A stretch of DNA of 64,000 nt from DASXMT01 sp963755985 (GCA_963755985.1 CAVWLO010000004.1:62001-126000), one strand, 5' to 3'; positions 24,804-34,364 are shown, counted from the stretch's first letter. The notes: a model not told the origin generated them from the letters alone. Program-made: numbers and translations.

Positions 24804-26272
24804 GTGTGCTCGTGGTCGACATCGGCACCTCGGGCGTCCACGCCGGGGTGGTCCGCGCCGAGGGGACGGTGGAGCACGTCCACTACCTGCCCGTGCTCCC
24901 GGACACGCCGTTCCCCGGGCTGGTCGAGTTCGACCCAACCACCATGGCCGCCGCCGTGCTCGAGGTGGCCACCCGGGCCCTCGCCGACGAGGGCGGCCCG
25001 GTCCAGGCGGTGGGCATCGCCAACCAGCGCGCCTCCACCGTGGTCTGGGAGCGGACAACGGGCAAGCCCGTCGGTCCCGGCATCGGCTGGCAAGACCTGC
25101 GGACCGTGGGCACCTGTCTCGAGCTCCAGGCCGACGGCATCCGGCTGGCGCCCAACGCCTCGGCCACCAAGCTGGCCGCCCTGCTCGACCTGGCCGACCC
25201 CGACCGTTCGCGCAGCGAGCGGGGCGAGCTGTGCTTCGGCACCGTCGACACCTGGGCGGCCTGGACCCTGTCGGGCGGCACCTTGCACGTCACCGACACC
25301 ACCAACGCCGGCGTCACCGGGCTCATCCGCACCGACGCATCGGGGTGGGACGCAGCGATCCTGGCCGCATTGCGGATCCCGACGGCGATCTTGCCGACCA
25401 TCGTGCACTCCTCAGGCGCCATCGGCGAAGCGAGCGCGCTGGACGGGTCGCCGGTCATCGCGGGCATGGCCGGCGACCAGCAGGCCTCCCTGTTCGGGCA
25501 GGGCTGCACCCGACCGGGCCTGGCCAAGGCCACCTTCGGGACCGGGGGCATGCTCGACCAATGCATCGGGACGCCCCGGCCCTCGTTCAGTCACCGGGGC
25601 GGCGGTGGCACCTTCCCCATCATCACCTGGAGCAGTGCCGATGCCCTGGTCTGGGGGGTGGAGGCGGTCATGCTGTCGGCCGGCTCGTGCGTCGAGTGGC
25701 TGCGGGACGACCTCGGCATCATCGACACGGCCGACGCCTCGGCCGCGGTGGCCGCCGAGGCGGAGGACACGGGCGACGTCTGGTTCGTCCCCGCCCTCTT
25801 GGGACTGGGCGCCCCCGTCTGGGACTTCGGGGCCCGGGGTACCTTCCTCGGCATCACCCGGGGCACGGGACGGCCGGAGATGGTCCGGGCCGTGCTCGAG
25901 GGTGTGGCCGACCGGGGTGCGGACCTCCTGTACGCGGCCGAGGCCGACTCGGGCCTGCCCATCGAGACGCTGCGGGTGGACGGGGGCATGTCGGCCAACG
26001 ACATCTTCGTCCAAGCCCTGGCCGACTCCTGCGGCCGTCCCATCGAGATCTCCCCCATCCTCGAGGCCACCACCCTGGGCGCCGCCTACCTGGCCGGCAT
26101 GGCCGTCGGCATCTGGGCCGACGAGAACGAGGTGGCCGACGCCTGGTCCCCCCGACGGGTGGTGGAACCGGGGCTCACCGAGGCGGAGCAGGCCGCCCGC
26201 CGCGAGCGCTGGCTCCGGGCCCGGGATCGGTCCCAGGGCACCATCCCCGAGCTGTCGGTTCTCGACTTCTGA
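24800..26272 (+). CDS. FGGY family carbohydrate kinase (glycerol kinase-like)
   Basis: A 490-residue kinase. The N-terminal FGGY domain starts VLVVDIGTSGVHAGVV (phosphate-1 loop), has VGIANQRASTVVWERTTGKP and IGWQDLRTVG, and DTWAAWTLSGG in the middle. The C-terminal domain has GDQQASLFGQG, FGTGGMLDQCIG (phosphate-2) and RVDGGMSANDIFVQALAD (adenosine motif) followed by TTLGAAYLAGMAVG. Given glpD two genes upstream, glycerol or a similar polyol is the likely substrate. The GTG start overlaps the TGA of the repeat ORF. Confidence 0.9.
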   Translation: MSVLVVDIGTSGVHAGVVRAEGTVEHVHYLPVLPDTPFPGLVEFDPTTMAAAVLEVATRALADEGGPVQAVGIANQRASTVVWERTTGKPVGPGIGWQDLRTVGTCLELQADGIRLAPNASATKLAALLDLADPDRSRSERGELCFGTVDTWAAWTLSGGTLHVTDTTNAGVTGLIRTDASGWDAAILAALRIPTAILPTIVHSSGAIGEASALDGSPVIAGMAGDQQASLFGQGCTRPGLAKATFGTGGMLDQCIGTPRPSFSHRGGGGTFPIITWSSADALVWGVEAVMLSAGSCVEWLRDDLGIIDTADASAAVAAEAEDTGDVWFVPALLGLGAPVWDFGARGTFLGITRGTGRPEMVRAVLEGVADRGADLLYAAEADSGLPIETLRVDGGMSANDIFVQALADSCGRPIEISPILEATTLGAAYLAGMAVGIWADENEVADAWSPRRVVEPGLTEAEQAARRERWLRARDRSQGTIPELSVLDF

Positions 26273-26279
26273 GCGGCCG

Positions 26280-27941
26280 ATGAGCGACACCGACCGAACC
26301 GTTGCCGAGTTGATCGTGGACTGCCTCGAGTCCGAAGGCGTCACCCACGTGTTCGGGATCCCGGGCGAGGAGAACATCCACTTGGTCGATGCCCTCTCCC
26401 GCAGTTCGATTCGCTACGTGCTTGTCCGCCACGAGCAGGCTGCATCGTTCATGGCCGAGACCTACGGTCGCCTGACCGGGCGGGCCGGAGTGTGCTCTGC
26501 CACTCTCGGCCCAGGAGCGATCAACCTACTCCTCGGTGTGGCCGATGCCACCACCAACTCCACCCCCGTTGTGGCCCTGAGCGCTCAGGTGGGGATGCAT
26601 CGCAGCTTCAAGGAGTCGCACCAGGGCGTGGACCTGGTGTCCATGTTCGCGCCAGTGACCAAGTGGTCGGCCCTCGTCGCCACGCCGGAGGCGACCCCCG
26701 AGATGATCCGGAAGGCGTTCAAGCTGGCCCAGACCGAGCGGCCCGGTGCTGTGTACCTCGCCGTTCCCGAAGACGTCGAGGAGGCGACAGCACCCGAGGA
26801 CTCCCAGCCGCTCGAGGTCAACGTGCCACGCACCGACGAACCGTCCCGGGACCAGGTCGCCAGAGCGGCCGCCCTCCTCGGTGCGGCTACCAATCCCGTT
26901 GTCCTGGCCGGCCACGGGGCCACCAGAGCAGGGGCGGGCGGATCACTCCTCCATTTCGCCGAGAAACTCGGCGTGTCGGTAGCCACGACCTTTCACGGCA
27001 AGGGCGTGTTCCCAGACGACCACCCCCAAGCGCTGGGAGCGATCGGGTTCATGCGCCACGACTACGTCAATTTCGGCTTCGACAAAGCGGACGTCATCGT
27101 GACCGTCGGGTATGAGCTGCAGGAATTCGATCCCGTCCGCATCAACCCACATGGCGACAAGGAGATCATCCACATCCACCGCTTCCCGGCCGAGGTGGAC
27201 CGGCACTACAACGTGTCCGTCGGGCTGCAAGCCGACATCGGACGGAGCCTCGATGCCTTGGCCGAAGCCGTCGATCGACGGTTCCGGCCCCGGGCCGACG
27301 AGTTGCGGATCCGCGGGCTGCTGGCCGAGGAGCTCGGTCGAGGCCGGGCCGACGGGCGCTTTCCGTTGGCGCCGGCGCGGATCGTGGCCGATACTCGCGC
27401 TGCACTCGGTCAAGACGACATCGTGTTGGTCGACACCGGGGCGCTCAAGATGTGGATGGCCCGGCTGTACCCGACATTTGCCCCGAACACATGCTTGATC
27501 TCGAACGGTCTGTCGACCATGGCATGGACCGTGCCCGGTGCCATCGGGGCGAAGATTGCCCGGCCCGACCAGAAGGTGCTGGTCGCGACGGGCGATGGTG
27601 CCTTCTTGATGAACTCGCAGGAGATCGAGACGGCGCGGCGGGAACACATCGCCATGGTCATCCTCATCTGGGTGGACGATGCCTACGGCTTGATCAGCTG
27701 GAAGATGGATCTCGAGCTTGGCCACGACGTGGATACGACGTTCGGCAATCCTGACTTCGTGGCCTACGCAGAGAGCTTCGGCGCGGCGGGATACCGCATC
27801 ACCAGTGCCGACGAGCTACTGCCCACCCTGCAGACTGCGCTCGCAGCCGATGCTGTCTCGGTGATCGCCTGTCCGGTCGATTACACGGCCAACCTGGAGC
27901 TGATCCGCTCACTCGGTGAGCTCGACGAGACCTTCTCCTAG
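26280..27941 (+). CDS. acetolactate synthase large subunit-like ThDP enzyme
   Basis: A 553-residue thiamine-diphosphate enzyme. The Pyr domain contains the catalytic Glu in VRHEQAASFMAETYGRLTGR (about residue 51) and GVCSATLGPGAINLLLGVAD; the central domain has NPVVLAGHGATRAGA; the PP domain has the metal/ThDP motif VATGDGAFLMNSQEIETA followed by the downstream Asp-Asp of WVDDAYGLI. The pattern FKESHQGVDLVSMFAPVTKW resembles catabolic acetolactate synthases of the AlsS type, which need no small subunit; none is encoded nearby. It starts 7 nt after the kinase gene. Confidence 0.88.
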   Translation: MSDTDRTVAELIVDCLESEGVTHVFGIPGEENIHLVDALSRSSIRYVLVRHEQAASFMAETYGRLTGRAGVCSATLGPGAINLLLGVADATTNSTPVVALSAQVGMHRSFKESHQGVDLVSMFAPVTKWSALVATPEATPEMIRKAFKLAQTERPGAVYLAVPEDVEEATAPEDSQPLEVNVPRTDEPSRDQVARAAALLGAATNPVVLAGHGATRAGAGGSLLHFAEKLGVSVATTFHGKGVFPDDHPQALGAIGFMRHDYVNFGFDKADVIVTVGYELQEFDPVRINPHGDKEIIHIHRFPAEVDRHYNVSVGLQADIGRSLDALAEAVDRRFRPRADELRIRGLLAEELGRGRADGRFPLAPARIVADTRAALGQDDIVLVDTGALKMWMARLYPTFAPNTCLISNGLSTMAWTVPGAIGAKIARPDQKVLVATGDGAFLMNSQEIETARREHIAMVILIWVDDAYGLISWKMDLELGHDVDTTFGNPDFVAYAESFGAAGYRITSADELLPTLQTALAADAVSVIACPVDYTANLELIRSLGELDETFS

Positions 27942-28127
27942 CCAGATGGAGAACCGGTCGCCAACCACTTGGGCCCGCGATTCAGGTGCGGAACCGAAAC
28001 GCCATGTGCAGAGGTCCAATCATTGAACGTCTACCGGCGCTCGGGCACCTGGCGCGCTGGCCTGCTGGTGCGGCCAACGAGGTCCGGAGGAGCAGATGGG
28101 TGACCGTAGCGGCCCCACAGCCATGGC

Positions 28128-29417
28128 TCAGGAGCGAGCGTGCTCCAGCGCCTCATCGAAGGATGCGCCGGCGGCCAACAAGGGACGATAGGACATGAGC
28201 TGGCGGGGACGGCTGAAGGCCAGCGCCGCGCTGAGCCGGTCGCCGTGGCGGTAGAGGGCCACCAGCTTGTGCTCGTCCATCGACCCGTCCACGACCACCA
28301 CCTCGTCGTCGGGTGACGGGCGCCCGATGAGCTGGATCTTGGTGGCGTACTGGTCCGACCAGAAGAACAACACCGGCTCGTAGGGCTCGGCTGCCTCCCG
28401 TCCGTGCAGGAGGTTGCGGGTGGCGGCCACACCGCTCTCGGCCGCGTTGGTCCAGTGCTCGACGCGCAACGACTGGTCGAGCCCCCGGTGCGTCCACCGG
28501 GCCACGTCCCCGGCCGCCACCACCTCGTCGGCCGCGAAGAGGAACTCGTCGCAGACCACGCCGTTCTGGAGCTGCAGGCCCGAGCCGGCCAGCCAGTCGA
28601 CGGTCGGCGTGACGCCGATCCCCACCACCACCACGTCGGCCGGGAGCACATCGCCGTCGTTCAGGTGCACCAGGATCGGAGCGGTGCCCGACGTGGAGCC
28701 GGTTGCCGGCGTGCCCCCGGTGCCCGGCTCGCTTTGGGTAGTCGGGTCGGCGGCCACGACCCGGTCCACCCCCACGCCGGTCCGCAGGGCCACGCCGGCC
28801 TCGATATGAAGGGCAGCACACGCCGCCCCCATCTGGTCGCCGAGCACCGTCCGGAGCGGCGTGGGCAGCGCTTCGACCACGGTGACGTCAAACCCGAGTC
28901 CGTGACAGGTGGAGGCCACCTCGGACCCGATGAACCCGGCCCCGATCACCACCACCCGCGCCCCCGGTCCGGCCGAAGTCAGGTCGGCGATCAGTCCCTC
29001 GGCGTCGTCCAGGGTCCGCAGGGTGTGGACCCCGGCCACGCCTTCGGTGCCGGGCAGGGAGCGGGCGCCAGTGCCGGTGGCCACGATGAGACCGTCGTAG
29101 TGGAGTTCGGTGCCGTCATCGAGCGACAGGCGGCGGGTTTCGACGTCGAGCGCGTCGGCGCGACGCCCGAGCCGGAATTCGATGCCCAAGGTGTCGAGCT
29201 TGTCCGGCGCGTGATGGTGCAACCGACCCACGTCCCACTTGCCCGCCAGGAACTGCTTGGACAACGGCGGCCGGTCGTAGGGGGCATGTCGTTCGTCCCC
29301 GACCACGACGACCGGCCCATTGTGGCCCTCGTGCCGGACTTCCTCGGCCGCCCGGAGGCCGGCCAGCGAGGCACCGACGACGACGACGGTCGCATCGGGG
29401 GAAAGGGGCGAGCTCAT
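28128..29417 (-). CDS. NAD(P)/FAD-dependent oxidoreductase (ferredoxin/rubredoxin reductase type)
   Basis: A 429-residue flavoprotein. FAD site: VVVVGASLAGLRAAEEVRHEG (about 11-31); YDRPPLSKQFL is the signature of ferredoxin-reductase-type enzymes; NAD site: VVVIGAGFIGSEVASTCHGL (about 149-168); second FAD motif: EVVAAGDVARW. The C-terminal reductase domain has FFWSDQYATKIQLIGRP. Such proteins feed electrons to ferredoxins or Rieske oxygenases. A Thr/Gly-rich insert (GTGGTPATGSTSGT) sits between the NAD domain strands. It could supply the rubrerythrin, but no link is visible. ATG at 29417 begins MSSPLSPDATV. Confidence 0.92.
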   Translation of the reverse strand: MSSPLSPDATVVVVGASLAGLRAAEEVRHEGHNGPVVVVGDERHAPYDRPPLSKQFLAGKWDVGRLHHHAPDKLDTLGIEFRLGRRADALDVETRRLSLDDGTELHYDGLIVATGTGARSLPGTEGVAGVHTLRTLDDAEGLIADLTSAGPGARVVVIGAGFIGSEVASTCHGLGFDVTVVEALPTPLRTVLGDQMGAACAALHIEAGVALRTGVGVDRVVAADPTTQSEPGTGGTPATGSTSGTAPILVHLNDGDVLPADVVVVGIGVTPTVDWLAGSGLQLQNGVVCDEFLFAADEVVAAGDVARWTHRGLDQSLRVEHWTNAAESGVAATRNLLHGREAAEPYEPVLFFWSDQYATKIQLIGRPSPDDEVVVVDGSMDEHKLVALYRHGDRLSAALAFSRPRQLMSYRPLLAAGASFDEALEHARS

Positions 29418-29557
29418 GGGCGCCACAGTGTAGGTCGCTCCGCCGTCGGGAACGGCCGGGGCGGTGGGGCCGCGAGCCGGCGCAGGTAGCTCGCCCGGGC
29501 CCAGACCGACGGCCGAGCCAGGCCCAGCGTGCCAGCCGGTGGCGCCGAGACAGACTG

Positions 29558-30343
29558 CTAGCCGCCGAACATGGCCATCCACTGCTCGGGCGTCTTGGGG
29601 CGGAACACGTAGTTCCGCTGACGGGTGTCGCCCAGGGTGGCCGAGGGATCCGGCGAGTAGAGGTGCCCGGGGTACAAGACGGTCTCGTCAGGCACCCGGG
29701 CCAGACGGGTGTGCAGCGACTCGAACATGGCGGCCGAATCGCCCCCGGGCAGGTCGGTCCGCCCGCAGCCGTCCAGGAAGAGCGTGTCCCCCGCCACCAG
29801 TTTCCCGTCCACCAGGAAGCACTGGCTCCCCGGGGTGTGGCCGGGGGTGTGGACCAGGGTGACGGGGATTTCCCCCACGGTGACCACGTCGCCTCCCTCG
29901 TGGGCGATCAAGTTGCCGACGCCGACACCGGTGGAGCGGGTGACCCAGGGCGCCTCGGACGCCTGGACATGGACGGGCACGGGCGCCAACTCGAGCAGGC
30001 GTGCGATCCCCTCGACTCCGAATCCCATCATGTCCCCACCGACGTGGTCGGCGTGATAGTGGGTGGCCAGAGCGCCACTGACCGCCATGTCGTCGGCGGC
30101 CAGGATGCCGAGCAGGTCCTCGACGCCGTAGGCCGGGTCCACGATCAGCGCCTCGCCCGTCACCCGGTCACCGATCAGGTAGACGAAGTTCACCATCTGG
30201 AGGGCGATGGGGTCACCGACGGCAAAGTCCCGGCCAGCCAGCAATTGCCGGAAGTACAGGCGGTCACCGCCGGGGCGGTTGTGGCCCTCGTCGGCTGGGG
30301 CAGTCGAGAGGCGGTCATGGTCGGTGGGCTGCGATGCGGGCAC
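29558..30343 (-). CDS. metallo-beta-lactamase fold hydrolase (glyoxalase II / persulfide dioxygenase-like)
   Basis: A 261-residue MBL-fold enzyme. Metal motif THYHADHVGGD (about residues 92-102) has HxHxDH, followed by VHTPGHTPGSQCF, GDTLFLDGCGRTDLPGGD and LYPGHLYSPD. This arrangement, with TLFLDGCGRTD, is typical of the ETHE1/glyoxalase-II-like group handling thioesters or persulfides. The long N-terminal part holds FAVGDPIALQMVNFVYLIGD. It is upstream of and codirectional with the flavoprotein gene, with about 140 nt between. Confidence 0.9.
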   Translation of the reverse strand: MPASQPTDHDRLSTAPADEGHNRPGGDRLYFRQLLAGRDFAVGDPIALQMVNFVYLIGDRVTGEALIVDPAYGVEDLLGILAADDMAVSGALATHYHADHVGGDMMGFGVEGIARLLELAPVPVHVQASEAPWVTRSTGVGVGNLIAHEGGDVVTVGEIPVTLVHTPGHTPGSQCFLVDGKLVAGDTLFLDGCGRTDLPGGDSAAMFESLHTRLARVPDETVLYPGHLYSPDPSATLGDTRQRNYVFRPKTPEQWMAMFGG

Positions 30344-30566
30344 CGTTTTAGCTTAGGGTCTGTGCTCTTGGGCCACGCAGGGGCGCCCATGACCGAGAAG
30401 GCACAGACCCGGCTGCCAATCGTCGGCCGGCGGGGGGCCGCTGCCGGGTCGCTCCGCCCGGGGTTCGCTATCGCCCTCCGCCGGACGCTGCTCAGGCGTA
30501 TGGTGTCCCAGGTTGGGAGCATGACTGGAAGCGGGCGTGTGGGCGGACAACCGGAGGGGAGCAAGG

Positions 30567-32264
30567 GTGGGCGCGACGACAACGAGCGACACAGCCGGGC
30601 CTCGAGAGCCACAAGACCAGCGGGGTCAGCCACCTGGGAGGGGTACCCACAGCGAGCTCGATACCGGCTCACCGGAGACCGTCGACAACGCCACCGTTGC
30701 CGGGATGATCCGCCATTGGGCCGCGGTGCAACCGGATGCACCCATGCTGACGGCCGGCGAGCGGGTCGTGAGCTGGAGCGACATCTACCGGCGTTCGCGT
30801 CGCCTGGCCCAGGGCCTCCGGGCCGCCGGCGTGCGGGCCGGTGACCGGGTTGCCTTCCTCGATCGCAATTGCATCGAGTTCTTCGAGGTCCTCTTCGGCT
30901 GCTCGTTCATCGGGGCCGTCACCGTGGCCGTCAACTGGAGGCTGTCACCCAACGAGATGGCCGCAGTCATCGACGACTCGACCGCGTCCGTGCTGTTCTC
31001 GGGCCCCGACTACGCGCCGGCCATGGACACGTTGACCTCGGCCCTCCCGGCCGTTGCCCATCAGGTACCCCTCGCCGAGCTCGACGCTTGGCTCGATGAG
31101 CACGCCCCAGACCATGACCCTCCCGATCCGAACCACACCATCGTGGGAACCGACGTGGTCCTGCAGCTCTACACCTCGGGCACCACCGGACAGCCCAAGG
31201 GGGTGATGCTGACCAACGACAACGTCTCGTGCCTGATCACCAACGCGTTCAAGGCCTTCGACGTCACCCACGAGACGGTGAGCATGGTGGCCATGCCCCT
31301 CTTCCACATCGGCGGCTCGGGATGGGCCATCGTCGGGATGTCCCGCGGCGGTCACTCGGTCATCATCCGGGACCTCGACCCCGTTGCGGTCCTCCAGGCC
31401 ATCGAGCGCCACGGCGTCACCGATTCTTTCGTCGTGCCTGCGGTCCTGATGTTCATGCTGGCCACTCCGGAGCTGTCCAGCACCGACGTCAGCTCGCTCA
31501 AGACGATCTTCTATGGGGCGTCGCCCATCTCCGAGGACGTCCTCACCCGCTCGATGCAAGCGCTCGGCTGCGGCTTCACCCAGTTGTACGGTCTCACCGA
31601 GACGTGCGGGGCCATCACCGCCCTGCTTTCCGAGGACCACGACCCCGAGGGACCCCGGGCCCGGCTCCTCCGGTCGGCGGGAAAGCCCTTCGACCACGTC
31701 GAGCTGCGGATCGTCGACCCCGACACTGGTGAGACCGCGCCCGAAGGTGCCGTCGGGGAGGTCTGGACCCGGTCGGCCCAGAACATGCTCGGCTACTGGC
31801 AGAAACCCGACGAGACCGCCGCCGTGCTCACCGATGACGGCTGGTTCCACACCGGGGACGCGGGCTGGCTCGACGACGACGGCTATCTGTTCCTGCACGA
31901 CCGGATCAAAGACATGATCGTGTCCGGTGGCGAGAACATCTACCCGGCCGAGGTGGAGAACGTGCTCTTCGCCCATCCCGGCGTCGCCGACGTCGCCGTG
32001 ATCGGCGTCCCCGACGACAAGTGGGGCGAGACGGTCAAGGCGATCGTGGTGCGGTCGACCGCCAGGGTCGTGGACAGCGCCGCCCCTCCCGACGGTGCGC
32101 TGGAGGGGGCCATCATCGCTTTTGCCCGCGACCGCCTGGCCCACTACAAGTGCCCCACGTCGGTCACCTTCATCGACGTCCTCCCCCGGAACGCCACCGG
32201 GAAGGTGCTCAAGCGAGAACTGCGTACGCCGTACTGGCAAGGACGTGGGCGTCACATTCAGTAG
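30567..32264 (+). CDS. AMP-dependent acyl-CoA synthetase (long-chain/medium-chain)
   Basis: A 565-residue ANL enzyme that adenylates a carboxylic acid and transfers it to CoA. Motifs: P-loop YTSGTTGQPKGVMLTN (about 205), FYGASPISEDV, YGLTETCGAITAL (A5), WFHTGDAGWLDDDGYL (A7), DRIKDMIVSGGENIYPAEVE (A8) and the catalytic Lys in NATGKVLKREL near the end. The GTG at 30567 follows a GGAGGGG at optimal spacing, so it is preferred to the ATG at 30537. The first 40 residues are polar and non-conserved. Acid specificity cannot be told. Confidence 0.93.
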   Translation: MGATTTSDTAGPREPQDQRGQPPGRGTHSELDTGSPETVDNATVAGMIRHWAAVQPDAPMLTAGERVVSWSDIYRRSRRLAQGLRAAGVRAGDRVAFLDRNCIEFFEVLFGCSFIGAVTVAVNWRLSPNEMAAVIDDSTASVLFSGPDYAPAMDTLTSALPAVAHQVPLAELDAWLDEHAPDHDPPDPNHTIVGTDVVLQLYTSGTTGQPKGVMLTNDNVSCLITNAFKAFDVTHETVSMVAMPLFHIGGSGWAIVGMSRGGHSVIIRDLDPVAVLQAIERHGVTDSFVVPAVLMFMLATPELSSTDVSSLKTIFYGASPISEDVLTRSMQALGCGFTQLYGLTETCGAITALLSEDHDPEGPRARLLRSAGKPFDHVELRIVDPDTGETAPEGAVGEVWTRSAQNMLGYWQKPDETAAVLTDDGWFHTGDAGWLDDDGYLFLHDRIKDMIVSGGENIYPAEVENVLFAHPGVADVAVIGVPDDKWGETVKAIVVRSTARVVDSAAPPDGALEGAIIAFARDRLAHYKCPTSVTFIDVLPRNATGKVLKRELRTPYWQGRGRHIQ

Positions 32265-32436
32265 CGACCGACGTTCCGCTCCTGTCCCTGCAGGGATTGC
32301 GGGCCAATACGAGGGCATCCGCGCCACGCTGGGGCACACGGGCGGGGGCGCAGAGCGGCAAGTTGGCCTGAGCGCGGGCTGAAACGATCTACCCGGTTTG
32401 GACATGGGGCGCGGTGGGATTCGGTACGGTTTTCCC

Positions 32437-33087
32437 ATGTCTCCCCGCAGCCGCAAGGTTGGAGGACTCGACGACCCCATCTGGACCGGGCCAGGGCCCG
32501 ACGAGGGCACGAGTGACCCGCAAGCCGAACCACCTGGCCACCAGGCCGGCGAACAGCCTGCGGCCTGGGACCCGGGCGGTGGGAACGCGACCGGTCGGTC
32601 CGGCGAGCGCAGTGCGGGCCGAGCGGCTGCCCCTGGTGACCGTCGAGCGGCACGAAGGCCCCACAACGGCGGTCGCTCCGGAACCAGGAGTGGCTCGGGA
32701 AGGAACGGCGGAGGCTCGGGCGGCGCCACGGACATCCCCCGTCGGATCCTCACCGACGATCCTGGGAACGCCGGCGACGACGAGCGGGAGTGCGAAGCCG
32801 AGGGTTGGTTCCAGACAGACGAGGGAGTTCCGGTCTCGAGCGCATTTCGCCCACTCGGCGTCGCCTGTGCCCGGCCGGCGGGGCACCCCGGTCACCATCG
32901 CTCGGCACCCCGCCGGGCACGGTTCCACCGCGGCCGGGTCTGGGTCTACGAGTGGGGGGCGACCTGGGGCGACGGGGGCGACGGGGGCGACGGGGGCGAC
33001 GGGGGCGACGGGGGCGACGGGGGCGACGGGGGCGACGGGGGCGACGGGGGCGACCGGGGCGACCGACGGCAACTGAGGGGTCACTGA
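32437..33087 (+). CDS. hypothetical protein with C-terminal Gly-Asp-Gly repeats
   Basis: A 216-residue frame starting MSPRSRKVGGLDDPIW. The first 110 residues are low-complexity, rich in Gly, Arg and Pro. The conserved-looking core CEAEGWFQTDEGVPVSSAFR plus PLGVACARPAGHPGHHR and HRGRVWVYEWGATW has several Trp, Cys and His residues, which is why this frame is preferred over the two others open here. It ends in about nine GDG units and GDRGDRR. No domain is recognised. The core may bind metal or nucleic acid; that is guesswork. Confidence 0.45.
   Translation: MSPRSRKVGGLDDPIWTGPGPDEGTSDPQAEPPGHQAGEQPAAWDPGGGNATGRSGERSAGRAAAPGDRRAARRPHNGGRSGTRSGSGRNGGGSGGATDIPRRILTDDPGNAGDDERECEAEGWFQTDEGVPVSSAFRPLGVACARPAGHPGHHRSAPRRARFHRGRVWVYEWGATWGDGGDGGDGGDGGDGGDGGDGGDGGDGGDRGDRRQLRGH
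32968..33066. repeat. 9-bp tandem repeat (GGCGACGGG)
   Basis: Nine perfect units GGCGACGGG (32968-33048) followed by two variants GGCGACCGG/GGCGACCGA. It encodes GDG repeats in the plus frame preferred here, GAT in another plus frame and VAP on the minus strand. Confidence 0.93.
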
Positions 33088-33139
33088 CGGCCGGCCGACG
33101 CTCTCGATTCGCCCGCGCCGTCGGTGACATGATCTTCAG

Positions 33140-33835
33140 GTGGCCTACTGGGAGCGCACGACCCCGGTATCGGGCACCGTGCTCTGGTGCCGCGAGGTCG
33201 GGCAGGCGCCAGAACGGATGCGGATCCTGCCCGACGGCTGCATGGACCTGATTTGGGACGGTCGCCGACTGTTCGTGGCCGGGCCGGACAGGAGGGCCCG
33301 GTGGCATCAAAGCCTCGGCGGTACGTCCTATGTGGCCCTTCGGTTCTCAGGAGGGACCGGGCCGGCGATGTTGGAGGTGCCGGCCGACCAGCTGGTCGAT
33401 CTGACCCCCGGGCTCGAGGAGCTGTGGCCCGCCGATGAGGCCATGACTCTGGCCGAGCAGGTGGCGGCCGACCCGGCGGCGACACTCGTTGGGTGGGCTG
33501 TGGAACGTGCCGCTTCCCGCGAGGTGGATCCCCTCGGGCCGCGCCTGCTCGGTCTGGCCGCGGCCGGAACACCGGTGGCGGTCATGGCCGATGAGCTGGG
33601 GCTCAGCACCCGGCAGTTGGACCGACGATGCCTGAAGGCCTTCGGGTACGGGCCACGACGGCTGACGCGGGTGCTCCGGTTCGGCCGGGCGATGGAAGAA
33701 GCACGGGTCGGCGCGGCTCTGGCCCAGGTCGCGGCCGGTTGCGGGTATGCCGACCAGGCCCACCTCTCACGAGAGGTGCGCGCCCTGGCCGGGACGACAC
33801 CGAGGGGGCTGTTGACTGAGCTACGCAGGAGGTAG
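33140..33835 (+). CDS. AraC family transcriptional regulator with DUF6597 N-terminal domain
   Basis: A 231-residue regulator. The N-terminal part has RILPDGCMDLIWDGRRLFVAG and SYVALRFSGGTGPAML, the features of the DUF6597 sensor domain found in actinomycete AraC proteins. The C-terminal AraC DNA-binding domain spans about 140-230 with VAVMADELGLSTRQLDRRCL (HTH 1) and VAAGCGYADQAHLSREVRAL (HTH 2). The start is a GTG at 33140. Its last 15 bases overlap the convergent glyoxalase-fold gene. Confidence 0.9.
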   Translation: MAYWERTTPVSGTVLWCREVGQAPERMRILPDGCMDLIWDGRRLFVAGPDRRARWHQSLGGTSYVALRFSGGTGPAMLEVPADQLVDLTPGLEELWPADEAMTLAEQVAADPAATLVGWAVERAASREVDPLGPRLLGLAAAGTPVAVMADELGLSTRQLDRRCLKAFGYGPRRLTRVLRFGRAMEEARVGAALAQVAAGCGYADQAHLSREVRALAGTTPRGLLTELRRR

Positions 33836-34222
33836 CGGGGCGTACAGGTCGATCGCCGTGCCGTCAGGATCGTGGACGACGGCGTAACGCATGCCCCAGA
33901 AGGCGTCCCAGGGAGCCAGATGGCCCTCGTAGCCCGCGCCGGTGAGCTCGGCCCAGGCGGCATCGACCGCAGGCGGGTCCTCGCATTCGAAGGCCAGAGC
34001 GACTCGGCCACCACCTCGGGTGGGCGGAGACCAGTCCGCATCGAAGGAACGGATGGTGTCCTCGGTGTCCCAGGCCAGGCGCAGGCCGCCATCGAGCTCC
34101 ACATCGACGTGAGGTTGATGGTCCGCCTCAGGTGGGACATCGAGTCCGATGAGACGATAGAAGGCGAGGCTTCTCGCCATATCGCCGACAACCAGTTCAA
34201 TGAGACCAGGGCGCAGTTTCAT
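33821..34222 (-). CDS. VOC (glyoxalase/bleomycin resistance) family protein
   Basis: A 133-residue protein with two beta-alpha-beta modules: PGLIELVVGDMARSLAFYRL opens the first, VALAFECEDPPAVDAAWAEL and VHDPDGTAIDLYAPLPPA form the second. The terminal DPDGTAIDLY carries the conserved metal-ligand region (Glu replaced by Asp in this copy, as in many paralogues). Such proteins are dimeric lyases, dioxygenases or resistance proteins. Neighbouring AraC regulator is convergent, with a 15-nt overlap of the 3' ends. Confidence 0.9.
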   Translation of the reverse strand: MKLRPGLIELVVGDMARSLAFYRLIGLDVPPEADHQPHVDVELDGGLRLAWDTEDTIRSFDADWSPPTRGGGRVALAFECEDPPAVDAAWAELTGAGYEGHLAPWDAFWGMRYAVVHDPDGTAIDLYAPLPPA

Positions 34223-34284
34223 ACCATCGACGGTAACGGGCTACGACGATCCGTGTCTTGGACGATTCGGACACGTCGGCTCAC

Positions 34285-34364
34285 GGCAGACACCCATTGC
34301 AGGGATCAAGGCAGACACCCATAGCCGGTTCAACCCATTGCAGGGTTCAAGGCAGACACCCATA
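34285..34364. repeat. short direct repeats of GGCAGACACCCAT
   Basis: GGCAGACACCCAT occurs at 34285, 34310 and 34351. The block CCCATTGCAGGG followed by A/T and TCAAGGC occurs twice (34293 and 34334). The cluster lies between two divergent VOC genes and could be a regulatory or decayed minisatellite element. Confidence 0.8.

Noticed and set aside
32389..33084. Minus-strand protein with VAP repeats
   Set aside because: Overlaps a plus frame with a Trp/Cys/His core and shows only repeat and low-complexity sequence.
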